The notes beneath the pieces were generated by a model. It made no database searches, was not told the origin of the DNA, and saw only the letters and a program-made list of their open reading frames with translations. From Xylophilus sp. GOD-11R (lineage in GTDB: Bacteria; Pseudomonadota; Gammaproteobacteria; Burkholderiales; Burkholderiaceae_C), in NCBI RefSeq assembly GCF_033546935.1, contig NZ_CP137854.1, forward strand, positions 930,001-994,000: a stretch of 64,000 bases of DNA. The letters are read 5' to 3'. The number at the start of each line of letters is the position of its first letter. Position 1 is the first letter of the stretch. This document shows positions 45,664-54,672 of this stretch, piece after piece. A program made the translations under genes and the position numbers.

Positions 45664-47066
45664 GTCGCGCTCCGTTGGCCCAGTGCAGGCAACGAGGGGT
45701 TTGAAGATAGCTTTCGAGCCTTTCCTGAGAGGCGGCTGCTCGAAGAAATGGATGCCAAGACCGGAAGCTCAAGAAAATAGGCGAGGTCTTCAGTCGACCG
45801 CACCCGCCTGTTCATGAGTTCGACGGCCAATGCAACAGCAATCCCTAGAAGCGTGCCGACAAACACGGATGCCAACATGTTGAGAAGAACGCGAGGGCTG
45901 GACGATGCCAACGGGGGCGTTGCGATGGAAAGCGTGGCGATATTGGTCTGGTTCGAGAGGCTCTCAAGTCGACTCTGTGCCGCGCGTTGACTAACTGCTT
46001 CAAACTCGCGTTGCGCTGCGGCGACGTCGCCGCGAAGCACATTGAGTTCATTGCGATAGTTGTTCATTTCGATCACGCGAGCTTTTTGATCGGCCACGAC
46101 TTTTTGCAGCTCGCGTTCGCGTTGTTTGCCAACTTGATAAGACGTATTGATCGAAGCGGTAATGCGCGAGATCTCGGAATTGAGTTGCCCTTTGAGACTG
46201 TTCAGTTCCGCTTCGGTCCGCAAAGTCTGCGGATGGTTGGACCCCAAGTTGCCGCTACTTTCCTGAAGCTTGGATTCGACCCGCGCAATGTCGGTTTTTA
46301 GGCTATTCACCAGGGGGCTCTGCATCACCTCGGCGACCGTGCTGCCAGCACCACGTTTGCTTTGGCTATCGGTCGTCATGGTCTGGATGGTTGCTAATTG
46401 AGTAGCAGCTTCATTCAGGCGCGCAGACTCGAAATCGAGGCGGTCATCCGATGCAACGATCCCGACTTTCTGCTGATAGGCGTAAAGGGCCTTTTGTGCT
46501 CCGTCCAGTTTGTCGCGTGATACCTTGGTCTGTTCCTCAAACCAGGCCGCATATAGTTTGGCTGGTTCTACTTTCAGATCAAGATTGATGTCGACATAGG
46601 CTTTCGCGAAGGCATTGGCAGCTGCCGCGGCAAAATCGGGATCGGAAGTTTTATAGTCGATCGTGATGACGTTGCTGTCGCGCGCCGGGCGAACGTCCAA
46701 GTTGCGCTGCAAATTGCTAGCCAGCCAACTGACCAACGTTCCTTTGCTATCGGTCGCTTCGACCCACTGGCTCCGCACCTCCGGATTCTTGTCGAGGCCC
46801 AGCAGCGTTACGACCCGTTGTGCCACCCGGTCGCTGTTGATGATGTCAACCTGCGTCGCCATGTATCCAGGAGCGACAAGGCCCGGCAGGAGCACGCCGG
46901 CAACGGGGTCTGGAGACTTGACGTCGACCATCACCGCGGCTGTCGCGGTGTAGCGTCGAGGCATTAAAGCCGTCACTATCGCTGCAATGGCAATCGTGCA
47001 GAAAAGTGTCAGAAGGGCGGCCTTATAACGGGCACGCAATATTAAAAGGAATTGGTGAATCGTCAT
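45660..47066 (-). CDS. epsF: Polysaccharide chain-length determinant EpsF (Wzz/GumC family)
   Basis: The product is 468 aa from MTIHQFLLILRARYKAALLT at 47064-47066. Membrane helices lie near residues 15-35 and 395-420, enclosing a periplasmic Wzz domain with a long coiled coil (about residues 170-370). The PRRYTATAAVMVDVKSPDPV start and SSPRVLLNMLASVFVGTLLG end are typical of polysaccharide co-polymerases. It sets chain length together with the EpsG kinase. It follows epsE by 30 bp. Confidence 0.93.
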   Translation of the reverse strand: MTIHQFLLILRARYKAALLTLFCTIAIAAIVTALMPRRYTATAAVMVDVKSPDPVAGVLLPGLVAPGYMATQVDIINSDRVAQRVVTLLGLDKNPEVRSQWVEATDSKGTLVSWLASNLQRNLDVRPARDSNVITIDYKTSDPDFAAAAANAFAKAYVDINLDLKVEPAKLYAAWFEEQTKVSRDKLDGAQKALYAYQQKVGIVASDDRLDFESARLNEAATQLATIQTMTTDSQSKRGAGSTVAEVMQSPLVNSLKTDIARVESKLQESSGNLGSNHPQTLRTEAELNSLKGQLNSEISRITASINTSYQVGKQRERELQKVVADQKARVIEMNNYRNELNVLRGDVAAAQREFEAVSQRAAQSRLESLSNQTNIATLSIATPPLASSSPRVLLNMLASVFVGTLLGIAVALAVELMNRRVRSTEDLAYFLELPVLASISSSSRLSGKARKLSSNPSLPALGQRSAT

Positions 47067-47096
47067 GGAATTCGCCCTATCGTGCAATTCATCTGG

Positions 47097-47903
47097 CTAG
47101 AAAAGGCTCTCTCGGACGTAAATAACGTCGTCGGACTGTATGGGGTCGGTAAGTTTGGGAGTAATGTCTTCCACCACTCCCTTGGCATTCTTCCGCGTGA
47201 GTCGAAGTCGCGTTTCGCTTCCACGTGGCGTCGGACCGCCTCCTTGCGCCAAGGCCTGCATGATCGTCATGCCACGTTCGATACGGTAGGGCCCTGGTCG
47301 TTGCGCTTCACCATAAATGTAGAAAACGGGCGCCCGATTCACGTAGATGGTGTCGCCGTCCTGCAAAGTGATCTGCTTGGTGGGGTCCATCGTTATAAAA
47401 AGGCCTGGAATATCAATGGTTTCTCTAAACTCTTTTCCATTGCGTACTCCAATGACGATGGCAACGTCATCACCGGTAGGCGTTACTCCCCCGGCCGCTG
47501 CCAGCATGTCGCTTGGGCGAGCGCTGTAATTTTCGAGCGGAAAGCGCCCAGGTCGGTTGACCTGACCAAGCACAGACACTTGCGACCCTCTGATTTGGCC
47601 GAGCGTGATGGTGACCTGAGGGTTCTTGACGAACTTCCCTTGCTGAAGAGCGTCCGCAATGGCCTTTTGAGCAGCGGTGACGCTCAAGCCACCGATGTTG
47701 ACTTTGCCGATGAGCGGATAACTGATAACGCCCGTATCCGGAACCCGTGTTTCGACGGCGAGATCAGGGTTTTGAAAGACTTGGATGCGAATATCATCGC
47801 CTGCGCCAAGTCGATAATCGGAGACGTTTTGCGCCATGCTCGGTAAAGACGCTGATAACACCAGCAGAGCAGTCAAAAGTCGGCTTCTAAATATTTTGAA
47901 CAT
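47097..47903 (-). CDS. epsE: Outer-membrane polysaccharide export protein EpsE (Wza family)
   Basis: The product is 268 aa with a signal peptide ending SMAQ (residues 1-25); there is no lipobox cysteine. The polysaccharide export (Poly_export) domain starts at DYRLGAGDDIRIQVF, followed by two SLBB domains (SVLGQVNRPGRFPLENYSAR; FYIYGEAQRPGPYRIERG). It would form the outer-membrane channel for the polymer. It has a good GGAG ribosome-binding site and belongs to the epsL-D-E-F-G-xrtB-epsI series. Confidence 0.95.
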   Translation of the reverse strand: MFKIFRSRLLTALLVLSASLPSMAQNVSDYRLGAGDDIRIQVFQNPDLAVETRVPDTGVISYPLIGKVNIGGLSVTAAQKAIADALQQGKFVKNPQVTITLGQIRGSQVSVLGQVNRPGRFPLENYSARPSDMLAAAGGVTPTGDDVAIVIGVRNGKEFRETIDIPGLFITMDPTKQITLQDGDTIYVNRAPVFYIYGEAQRPGPYRIERGMTIMQALAQGGGPTPRGSETRLRLTRKNAKGVVEDITPKLTDPIQSDDVIYVRESLF

Positions 47904-47929
47904 TCACTGGATCTCCGTAGGCTGATGCA

Positions 47930-48781
47930 TCACTTGGCAGGTGTTGGAACTGGTTCTGAAAATTCACCGAGGTAGCTGATTTGCGACTTCGATCTCAGGC
48001 TCTTGACTAGAGCAGATACATTTTGGCTAACGCTTTGATTGGCCAGAAACTGTGCGATTCGAGGACCGGCGACATTTTCCGCAACCGGCGCTTCCTGGAA
48101 ATTCTTGACAAAGACCATCGTAACCATCTGTTCATTGCCTGACACGATACCTTGCCCTTGTCGAATCCGGTAGAGCTTTGGAAGGATGTCCAGCGAAATT
48201 TGTTCCGAAGACCGTGCAGATTCGGTGCTAGCAAAATTCACACCGCGACCTTGCAGGATTTTTGCAACGTCTTCGCTGGTCCGTCCGGCTTCGACCCCTT
48301 CGATCGCGGCGGCTACCGCCTCCTTGTCGGCAGTCCGTGGCACATTGAATTCGGTGAACTGGAAGACGCGACGTTTGGCGAAAAGCTCCGGATGGTTGAT
48401 GTAGTAATCATTCACTTCCTTATCGGATGGCTTCGTGTTGCTCGCGGCGGCCGCTTTTAGATAAGCTTCTGCGAGTACATCCTTCCGGGCGTTTTCGAGC
48501 GCCATCTGAACATCGGGCGACCTGTCCAGCTTGTCCTCAATTGATTTTTGCACCAGCAGTTGCTGATCAATCAACTTTTCGAGTACTTGCCGCTTCAAGG
48601 ATGCTGCGGCTTCAGGCGATCCGGGGTTGGCGTTAGCGCGGGTCAGCAGATAGTTGATCTGGTGAAGTGAAATTTCAGTATTGTCGACCTTCGCGGCTAC
48701 CTGCGTTTGGCTTTCAGGCGCGTTTTTTCCTGAACAAGCCGAAATCACAAACAAAAACGCGACGGCGGCGCAACGCGTCAT
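47930..48781 (-). CDS. epsD: Peptidyl-prolyl isomerase-like lipoprotein EpsD
   Basis: The product is 283 aa from the ATG at 48779-48781. This start gives a lipoprotein signal, AFLFVISAC, with the lipidated Cys at residue 16. Starting at 48889 would overlap the epsL stop and give no signal. Residues about 30-130 are the SurA-like helical chaperone part (TEISLHQINYLLTRANANP), and residues about 135-240 are a degenerate parvulin-type isomerase domain. EpsD proteins of exosortase loci are thought to help fold or insert envelope components of the pathway. Confidence 0.85.
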   Translation of the reverse strand: MTRCAAVAFLFVISACSGKNAPESQTQVAAKVDNTEISLHQINYLLTRANANPGSPEAAASLKRQVLEKLIDQQLLVQKSIEDKLDRSPDVQMALENARKDVLAEAYLKAAAASNTKPSDKEVNDYYINHPELFAKRRVFQFTEFNVPRTADKEAVAAAIEGVEAGRTSEDVAKILQGRGVNFASTESARSSEQISLDILPKLYRIRQGQGIVSGNEQMVTMVFVKNFQEAPVAENVAGPRIAQFLANQSVSQNVSALVKSLRSKSQISYLGEFSEPVPTPAK

Positions 48782-48848
48782 TATCGGGCGAAATGAATTG
48801 GGCGCTGGGTGCGGTTGCACTGGTGTGTCCTTTGCCGGGTCAAGAATA

Positions 48849-50063
48849 TTAAAAGGATATTTGAGCCAAAAGGCCAATGGTTCGAGCATTAAAATCGAAC
48901 CCGGTAAAATTGGTACTTCTGTTGTTACGCTGGAACCAAGCGCTCAACTGCATTTTTTCACGAGGTTCCCACTCGATGCTCAAACGCGTCAGATTCAGAT
49001 GGTCCGAACGCTGAACGTTTGTGGCGCCAACCGGAGTTGCCCCCTTGAAGTTTCGGTGTGAAAATTCTTGGTTGAAGATCAGTTTTAGTTTTTCTTTGAT
49101 TTGCCATGACGGCGCAAAGGCGATACGGTCGGATTCCACGTAGCTCGAATAGACCGTCTGATAATCGGCAATCTGTCGGCTCAATGTTATCGCCAAATCC
49201 ACGCGAGGGCTCACCGACCAAAACAAAGTGGAGCTTGCATTGAGGCCGCTGTAGTCTCGAAAGTCGTAATTGCCGAAATTTTTCTGCAGGTACGACACTC
49301 GGGCATTTAGCAGCGTTTTTGCGCTTAAAAACCAGCGAACGTTGAGTTGATTCTCGGTTTCAGTATACGAAGATGGTAGAAAAAGCTGGGTTGCAAATGA
49401 AGCGTCGGAATAGTCGCCGCTGCCTCTCCGTATTGTGTAAACAATTTCTGATCCCGAAGGGAAAACTTTCTTCAATCCAGCGTCGACGGAATCTGTGCTG
49501 AAGGCTCTTTGTTCAATAATCGTGGCACTGTTTTTAACCTCTTGCCGATAAACAGAGCCGATCACTTGCCAAGTACCGTCGAGCTCATATAAACCTTGTG
49601 CGCGCGTCGTGGTGGCGATCCGTTTGTTTCGGACAGTGTAATTTCGGAAGTCGTTAAATCCGCTCAAATTTTCTTGCCTGTCGGCAAAGACACTTCCGCG
49701 AAACCTAGGAGTGAGGCTCCAGCCAAAGGTGCCGGTGTAGTTTAACGCGGTAAATCCGAGGTAGCCGAAATTTTTATAATCATAGTTGACCGCGTTGACA
49801 TTTAGCTTGACGTTCTGTAGTCCGTAATCCTTATCAAAATTCAATCCTGCCGTCGTCGCGTGGATGGTTTCGGCGGCAGAACTCCTGCCAATGAGTGCCT
49901 GCGCATCTCGACTTTTGGAAAGTAGAAATAGGTTGTCTGTGTGACTGATGCTATAGCTCGCCGACAACTGGAGCGCATCGTTCGGATTCGCGCGTGCACC
50001 CGTTGCAACGAGAAAAATTGGAATGCAATGTGCGGAAAAGATCCAGCCTGAAATCTTTTTCAT
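48849..50063 (-). CDS. epsL: Outer-membrane beta-barrel protein EpsL
   Basis: The product is 404 aa with a signal peptide ending ARAN (about residues 1-26). The rest is alternating polar/aromatic strands ending in a terminal Phe (TIGLLAQISF), as expected of an outer-membrane barrel. Composition and position match EpsL of XrtB loci. It may help secretion or anchoring of the polymer at the outer membrane. It is the first gene of the minus-strand eps series; no clear promoter was found within the gap upstream. Confidence 0.88.
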   Translation of the reverse strand: MKKISGWIFSAHCIPIFLVATGARANPNDALQLSASYSISHTDNLFLLSKSRDAQALIGRSSAAETIHATTAGLNFDKDYGLQNVKLNVNAVNYDYKNFGYLGFTALNYTGTFGWSLTPRFRGSVFADRQENLSGFNDFRNYTVRNKRIATTTRAQGLYELDGTWQVIGSVYRQEVKNSATIIEQRAFSTDSVDAGLKKVFPSGSEIVYTIRRGSGDYSDASFATQLFLPSSYTETENQLNVRWFLSAKTLLNARVSYLQKNFGNYDFRDYSGLNASSTLFWSVSPRVDLAITLSRQIADYQTVYSSYVESDRIAFAPSWQIKEKLKLIFNQEFSHRNFKGATPVGATNVQRSDHLNLTRLSIEWEPREKMQLSAWFQRNNRSTNFTGFDFNARTIGLLAQISF

Positions 50064-50396
50064 TTTATGACGAGCAGGGCAGTATTGTTTTGGAAGCTAT
50101 GGCTAAAGTGCCATCGGGGCGCCGTTGCAGGCGGGAAAAATGCACATTATTTTCAGAATTGAGTGCGCGCTGGTGACGATTTCTTGAAAAATTCGCTTGT
50201 CGGTTCTCACGAATGCCTTTCTCCCATGCAGTGCGGTGTCTTGTTTGAACCATGGATCGATTTCGACTCATTGTTCAAAATGGCTTACTCATCCAATCTC
50301 AACTCGCTATGTTATTTTTGATCAAATTGCGGGCTTGATTTTTTCTGGCTCCGACTCAGGGCGAGTTTTCACCAGTTTTATCTTACAGCCAAAAAC
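50064..50396. other. Gap between epsL and the terminator
   Basis: This AT-rich stretch should contain the epsL promoter on the minus strand. Only short frames without RBS are present. Nothing else can be recognised. Confidence 0.5.
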
Positions 50397-50428
50397 AATG
50401 GAGTACCTCGCGGTACTCCATTATTTTT
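50397..50428. terminator. Bidirectional terminator after the PEP-CTERM gene
   Basis: AATGGAGTACC (50397-50407) pairs perfectly with GGTACTCCATT (50412-50422), an 11-bp stem with a 4-base loop. T-runs lie on both sides: ATTTTTTC on the plus strand and GTTTTTGG on the minus strand. It lies 33 bp beyond the stop of the PEP-CTERM gene. Confidence 0.9.
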
Positions 50429-50454
50429 TCTCCGCAGAAGCGAAGTGTGGCAAA

Positions 50455-51027
50455 TTACCGATTCTTTTGGCGTCGGCGTGCGATGAAGCCCATCATGCCT
50501 AGGCCGGCAGCAAGCATCGCATAAGTTTCGGGCTCAGGCACGGGTGGAGCGATGTTCAACGGCGAGATCGCGATCAATCCAGTGTATGTGCTTACTCCGT
50601 TGCTCTTACCCGTGACGGCGAGGGTGTAAACCTGGCTTTCCAACAATGACGCATACGTCGAAAACCTCGTGTCGTTCGCAACAGGATTGGCGCCCGTCGG
50701 CACCAGATTTTTGATCGCGGGAAGAGACACTGGTGTCAGGCCGTTCAACGAAGCTTCATCGGCGAACGCTCCCAAGAACACTTGCATGCTCTGTACTTCG
50801 ATACCGTAGCCGGTAGAGAACTTGATGGAGGTGGTTGCGAAGCCTGCAGCGCTATCGAGCGGGGTGGAGAAATGCCAAAGGTCAGCGAATGTCCCGGTTT
50901 TCGTGACGGATGAAATGACTTTGGTTCCGGTGATAGCGCCGAGGTCGGTCGGGGCCGCTTGGGCCGGTGCCTGAAAACTGCAGGCAAGGACGGCAGCGAC
51001 CGCTGCAGCGGTAAATAGTTTGCGCAT
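50455..51027 (-). CDS. PEP-CTERM sorted protein (FxDxF type)
   Basis: The product is 190 aa from MRKLFTAAAVAAVLACSF at 51027. Residues 1-25 are a signal peptide ending AQAA. A TFADLWHF segment resembles the FxDxF motif of one PEP-CTERM subfamily. The C terminus is a textbook sorting signal: PPVPEPETYAM, then a hydrophobic helix (about 166-181), then a basic end ARRRQKNR. It should be exported, held in the inner membrane, and cleaved by exosortase B. It is the only PEP-CTERM protein in the window and has its own terminator. Confidence 0.95.
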   Translation of the reverse strand: MRKLFTAAAVAAVLACSFQAPAQAAPTDLGAITGTKVISSVTKTGTFADLWHFSTPLDSAAGFATTSIKFSTGYGIEVQSMQVFLGAFADEASLNGLTPVSLPAIKNLVPTGANPVANDTRFSTYASLLESQVYTLAVTGKSNGVSTYTGLIAISPLNIAPPVPEPETYAMLAAGLGMMGFIARRRQKNR

Positions 51028-51384
51028 GGTGATTTCCATAAAAGTAGAGGACAAGGGACGGAGGGGACGTCTTCAATGTCGCATGTCACCATCACAACTC
51101 TCAATAGACCGATGAGACTAGCTTGCAATGTCTCGCGTAACTCGTTGAACTAGCGCATTTCTCTCGCATCAATTACCTTATGCGACTGTCGTTGGTATGG
51201 GATGCGGTGAAGAATTGCGCTATTCTTCTTGTGTCAAGCTGTATCAACATGAATCATGAAATAGACGGAAGTGAGTGAACACACACATGTGGATTATTGA
51301 CAGGCTGGTGAGCAAGGCTGGTGATGCTGGGGTCCGGGGCAGTCGGCGGCTACGGGTGGATGCCGCCTAGATCGGTTTGACGTC
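51028..51384. other. Divergent control region of the PEP-CTERM gene and epsA
   Basis: A 357-bp gap between two divergent genes. It must hold both promoters. I found no convincing -35/-10 pair, no sigma-54 -24/-12 element and no strong ribosome-binding site for epsA. Confidence 0.5.
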
Positions 51385-52191
51385 ATGACATTCTTTTCAT
51401 CGCTTTCGTCCGATGACATCAGTCGTTACTTCCGGATCATTACGCAGGCCGTCAGCGTCAAGCGGCATTTCGATTTGCTTGTCTGGCTTCAGGGAGATGT
51501 GCAGGCGCACATTCCACACGACATTCTGGTTGCAGGATGGGGTAATTTCGAGCGCGGGACGTTGTATCACGATGTGGTGTCCGACCTGCACGGCGTTCGC
51601 TCTGAAAATATCGATTCAAAGGCGCTTACGCCATTTCTAAAATCACTTTTTCAACATTGGCTCAAGTACCAGAAGCGGCCGTTCGTGATTACCGCCAACG
51701 AAGCGGGTTGGTTCACGGATGATGTCGACCTTCAGCGAGAATTGGGGGACGGGTTGCAACGTGCCCGCTCCATGCTGGTGCATGGAATCAGCGATGAGCG
51801 TGGTCAACACGATTGCATCTATATCATCCTGAGCACAAAGACCATCTACGGCGACGCGGTCTGCAGCGCCATGGAAGTTTTGTTGCCTTACATCGATACG
51901 GCGCTCCGGCAGGTTGCGCACCTTCCGCATCAACAGAACAACGGAGACGTCGAAAAGCCAGTCGTCACGTCCACGGAAGCCTCGCCTGCAGATCTTTGGA
52001 ACCTGAGTCCGCGTGAGGTGGAGATCATGCATTGGGTTGAAATGGGGAAGACGAATTTCGAGATCGGCAGCATCCTCAATATCAGCTCGTTCACCGTGAA
52101 AAACCACATGCAGCGGATATTCAAAAAGTTGGATGTATCCAACCGCATGCAAGCTGTTTCTGCATTCAAGGCGGCACGGGCCAATGAATAG
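51385..52191 (+). CDS. epsA: LuxR-type regulator EpsA of the exopolysaccharide locus
   Basis: The product is 268 aa. Residues about 10-185 are the EpsA sensor-like region typical of XrtB loci (HFDLLVWLQGDVQAHIPHD, VLVAGWGNFERG region). Residues about 205-265 are a LuxR helix-turn-helix (LSPREVEIMHWVEMGKTNFE, FTVKNHMQRIFKKLDVSNRM). It probably controls eps transcription. It overlaps epsB by 8 bp (ATGAATAG), so the two are one operon. Confidence 0.92.
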   Translation: MTFFSSLSSDDISRYFRIITQAVSVKRHFDLLVWLQGDVQAHIPHDILVAGWGNFERGTLYHDVVSDLHGVRSENIDSKALTPFLKSLFQHWLKYQKRPFVITANEAGWFTDDVDLQRELGDGLQRARSMLVHGISDERGQHDCIYIILSTKTIYGDAVCSAMEVLLPYIDTALRQVAHLPHQQNNGDVEKPVVTSTEASPADLWNLSPREVEIMHWVEMGKTNFEIGSILNISSFTVKNHMQRIFKKLDVSNRMQAVSAFKAARANE

Positions 52192-53593
52192 TCAGGGCTC
52201 GACCGCCCGAGCCAGACGTCAAGTAGCGGCTCCCGGGCCTCGCGAGGGGTTGGTGGGCGTGATCGAGTCGATCCTGGAGCCGTGTGTCTTGATCGGCTCG
52301 CTTTGGATTCTTGCCGCGCACGCTTTGGGTGAGGTAACGGCGCCCTATATGGTGCTGTCGTTGATAATTTTTGCGCTAACTTTTCCCGGCCTTTCGCGTT
52401 CACAACTTCCAATCTGGCAACTTGCCGCGCGGGTCATGGTTTCCTGGGTTTGGATCGCCGCATTGTTATTGATGGGGGGATATGCAACGCGAGCGCTGCC
52501 ATTGTTCGACACTGGAGTGCTCGCCAATTGGCTCTGGGTAGCGCCTTCTGCACTTATCCTCGCGCTCCTGCTCCTTAAAAAGCTTGCGCCATGGATCACG
52601 GCGTTGCAAGGGGCCCCGCAAAAGGTCGTGATCGTTGGCGTAAATGCACAAGGTTTGGCACTTGCCGAGCGCATCAATCATGCGTCGTTGTCACGGCTGT
52701 CGTTTTCAGGTTTTTTCGACGACCGGGATTTCGTTCGCCTTCCGGCAGAAGCTTCTCAGTTTCGGTTGGGGATCGTGGATGATTTACCCGCTTATGTGAG
52801 AGAAAACGATGTTGCGGTGATATTTCTCTCGCTGCCCATGGCCGCCGAACCGCGCGTGCTTGAGATTCTCGATGCCCTCAAGGATACGACTGCTTCGATT
52901 TACTTCGTTCCAGATATGTTTGTGACTGACCTTATTCAAGCGCGGGCATCAAACGTGGAAGGTATTCCGGTCATCGCGGTCTGCGAAACGCCATTTCATG
53001 GAATGATGGGCGTAATAAAGCGCAGCAGTGACATGGTTCTCGCTCTCTTCATTCTGTGCTTGATCGCGCCGCTGATGATCGGCCTTAGCATCGCGATAAA
53101 GCTCACGTCGCCCGGCCCGATTATTTTTCGTCAACGTCGGTATGGCCTAGACGGAAAGCAAATCACAGTCTACAAGTTTCGGTCGATGCATGTCGGGGAA
53201 GACGATGAGGCAGTCCGCCAAGCCAAGCGAAACGACAGTCGAATCACCCCCCTGGGGGCTTTCATGCGTAAGACGTCACTTGATGAACTTCCTCAGTTCA
53301 TCAACGTGCTTCAGTGGCGGATGAGTATCGTAGGTCCTCGGCCACACGCGGTGTCTCACAACGAGTTGTATCGCAAATTGATCAAGGGGTACATGGTCCG
53401 GCACAAGGTCAAGCCCGGAATCACGGGATGGGCACAAGTCAACGGATTTCGAGGCGAAACAGAAACGCTGGACAAGATGCAATCTCGAATAGAGTTCGAC
53501 TTAGATTACTTGCGTAACTGGTCGTTACGATTGGATTTGAGCATCATTCTGCAGACCGTTCGCCTGGTATTCAAAGACCACCGGGCATACTGA
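52184..53593 (+). CDS. epsB: Undecaprenyl-phosphate sugar phosphotransferase EpsB (WcaJ family)
   Basis: The product is 469 aa from MNSQGSTARARR at 52184, overlapping the epsA stop. There are four N-terminal membrane helices (about residues 30-145), a Rossmann-like CoA-binding-like region (VVIVGVNAQGLALAE, about 160) and a C-terminal bacterial sugar transferase domain, with KRSSDMVLALFILCLIAPLM, GPIIFRQRRYGLDGK, YKFRSMHVG, TSLDELPQFINVLQ and MSIVGPRPHA. It loads the first sugar phosphate onto undecaprenyl phosphate. It is the start of polymer assembly and the partner of the glycosyltransferases at 39.8-42.3 kb. Confidence 0.95.
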   Translation: MNSQGSTARARRQVAAPGPREGLVGVIESILEPCVLIGSLWILAAHALGEVTAPYMVLSLIIFALTFPGLSRSQLPIWQLAARVMVSWVWIAALLLMGGYATRALPLFDTGVLANWLWVAPSALILALLLLKKLAPWITALQGAPQKVVIVGVNAQGLALAERINHASLSRLSFSGFFDDRDFVRLPAEASQFRLGIVDDLPAYVRENDVAVIFLSLPMAAEPRVLEILDALKDTTASIYFVPDMFVTDLIQARASNVEGIPVIAVCETPFHGMMGVIKRSSDMVLALFILCLIAPLMIGLSIAIKLTSPGPIIFRQRRYGLDGKQITVYKFRSMHVGEDDEAVRQAKRNDSRITPLGAFMRKTSLDELPQFINVLQWRMSIVGPRPHAVSHNELYRKLIKGYMVRHKVKPGITGWAQVNGFRGETETLDKMQSRIEFDLDYLRNWSLRLDLSIILQTVRLVFKDHRAY

Positions 53594-53725
53594 TTCACCG
53601 AGGTCGAGCAGGTCATAGTCCGAGCGGATTCGCGCGTCCAAAAGTAGATGTGTGCGCACACTTGCGTGGCACATAATGTGCCTTTTTTGAACAGATGTGC
53701 CTCGACAACGGGCAACGCATGATTC

Positions 53726-54442
53726 ATGGGCATAGTCGAATGGACGGCTGGTTACGCGGCGGTAGGTGTCATTGCTCTGGCGGTGCTGGGCTGCTATTGC
53801 GTTTCGGCACGCGGCGGTTCTGTCATCCGCCAGTACCGGCTGGCTGAACCGCAGCGCGCCAGATACCGGCGCGGCCGGGCGGTTCAGGACAGCGCTGGAG
53901 ATGTTCACCTTGTCATGAACTTTCTCAATCGCTTGGCCGCCGAATCCGGAGCTTTGCCTGAAGGAAGGCTCGACCAGATCTGCGATTTGGCCGACTACTT
54001 GCGGCAATGCCTTTCCTATGCCGAGCCCAAGTCCATCAGTGTGTCCGCCGAGCTCTCCTTGGTAGAGCACTACGTCGCCTTGATTGCTGGCGCCCGGGGC
54101 TGGCAGCTTCCCATATGCATCACGGCCCCTGCGAACGTGAGAGCACGGCATATCACGGCCCATTCGATCTGTCTCATCTTCCAAACGCTTTTGCACGCGC
54201 AGCTGCGCTTGCCGGCAGGAACCTACCCGATCTGGCTGGTGTTGAGCGAACCCTCGCCCGACCAGCTGGTGGTGCTGATGAGCATCAGGAAATCCGCCGA
54301 TGGTCTCGCATCCTGCTCAGCTTTCATTGACTCGGAATTTGCGCAGCTGTGCACGGCGATGTCATCCGGCTCGCAGCGGTGGAGTTGCAGCCCTGTACGC
54401 CACACCGACGCGGCCATCGAAGTGTCCGTGCTGATTCGTTGA
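53726..54442 (+). CDS. LytS-like membrane-anchored protein with degenerate kinase
   Basis: The product is 238 aa. Residues 5-25 are one membrane helix. Residues about 60-125 resemble the LytS-type histidine kinase core: DVHLVMNFLNRLAAESG in place of PHFLFNALN, then LADYLRQCLSY and VSAELSLVEHYVALIAGARG. The ATP-binding half is degenerate: the N-box place reads FQTLLHAQL and there is no DxGxG or GxGLxN. It therefore looks like a pseudokinase or scaffold. It is followed by a small ORF, a response regulator and a SARP-type regulator on the same strand, suggesting a signalling unit beside the type III genes. The family link is remote. Confidence 0.6.
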   Translation: MGIVEWTAGYAAVGVIALAVLGCYCVSARGGSVIRQYRLAEPQRARYRRGRAVQDSAGDVHLVMNFLNRLAAESGALPEGRLDQICDLADYLRQCLSYAEPKSISVSAELSLVEHYVALIAGARGWQLPICITAPANVRARHITAHSICLIFQTLLHAQLRLPAGTYPIWLVLSEPSPDQLVVLMSIRKSADGLASCSAFIDSEFAQLCTAMSSGSQRWSCSPVRHTDAAIEVSVLIR

Positions 54443-54504
54443 CATTTTTATGTCGACCGGGAAAGTGGCCGCGAGCTCGCGTCCATCCAGGTGGGAGCCC
54501 TCGA

Positions 54505-54672
54505 ATGAAGATCGGAAATTCGGCTGAACCAGATGTTGACCATGCCGTCTCGTGGGAAGCGTCGGTAAACCCCCGCACTTGGCGGTCATGGTGCATCCGG
54601 CACGAGCGGGCTACCGTGGGTGCGAAGGTCGTCAGTGCGTGGTTCGGGAAAAAATTCGGCTGTCGATCATGA
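54505..54672 (+). CDS. Possible 55-residue small protein upstream of the response regulator
   Basis: The frame from ATG 54505 has a good ribosome-binding site (GTGGGAG, 54491-54497) at 7 bp spacing. Its stop overlaps the next gene start as ATGA (54669-54672), the coupling seen between real genes. It encodes a Trp/Arg-rich protein (MKIGNSAEPDVDHAVSWEAS start) without recognised family, membrane helix or signal. It could be a leader peptide for translation of the response regulator rather than a functional protein. Confidence 0.45.
   Translation: MKIGNSAEPDVDHAVSWEASVNPRTWRSWCIRHERATVGAKVVSAWFGKKFGCRS

Noticed and set aside
51190..51240. Sigma-54 promoter (TTGGTATGGGATGCGG) upstream of epsA
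   Set aside because: The GG to GC distance is two bases too short for a functional -24/-12 element.
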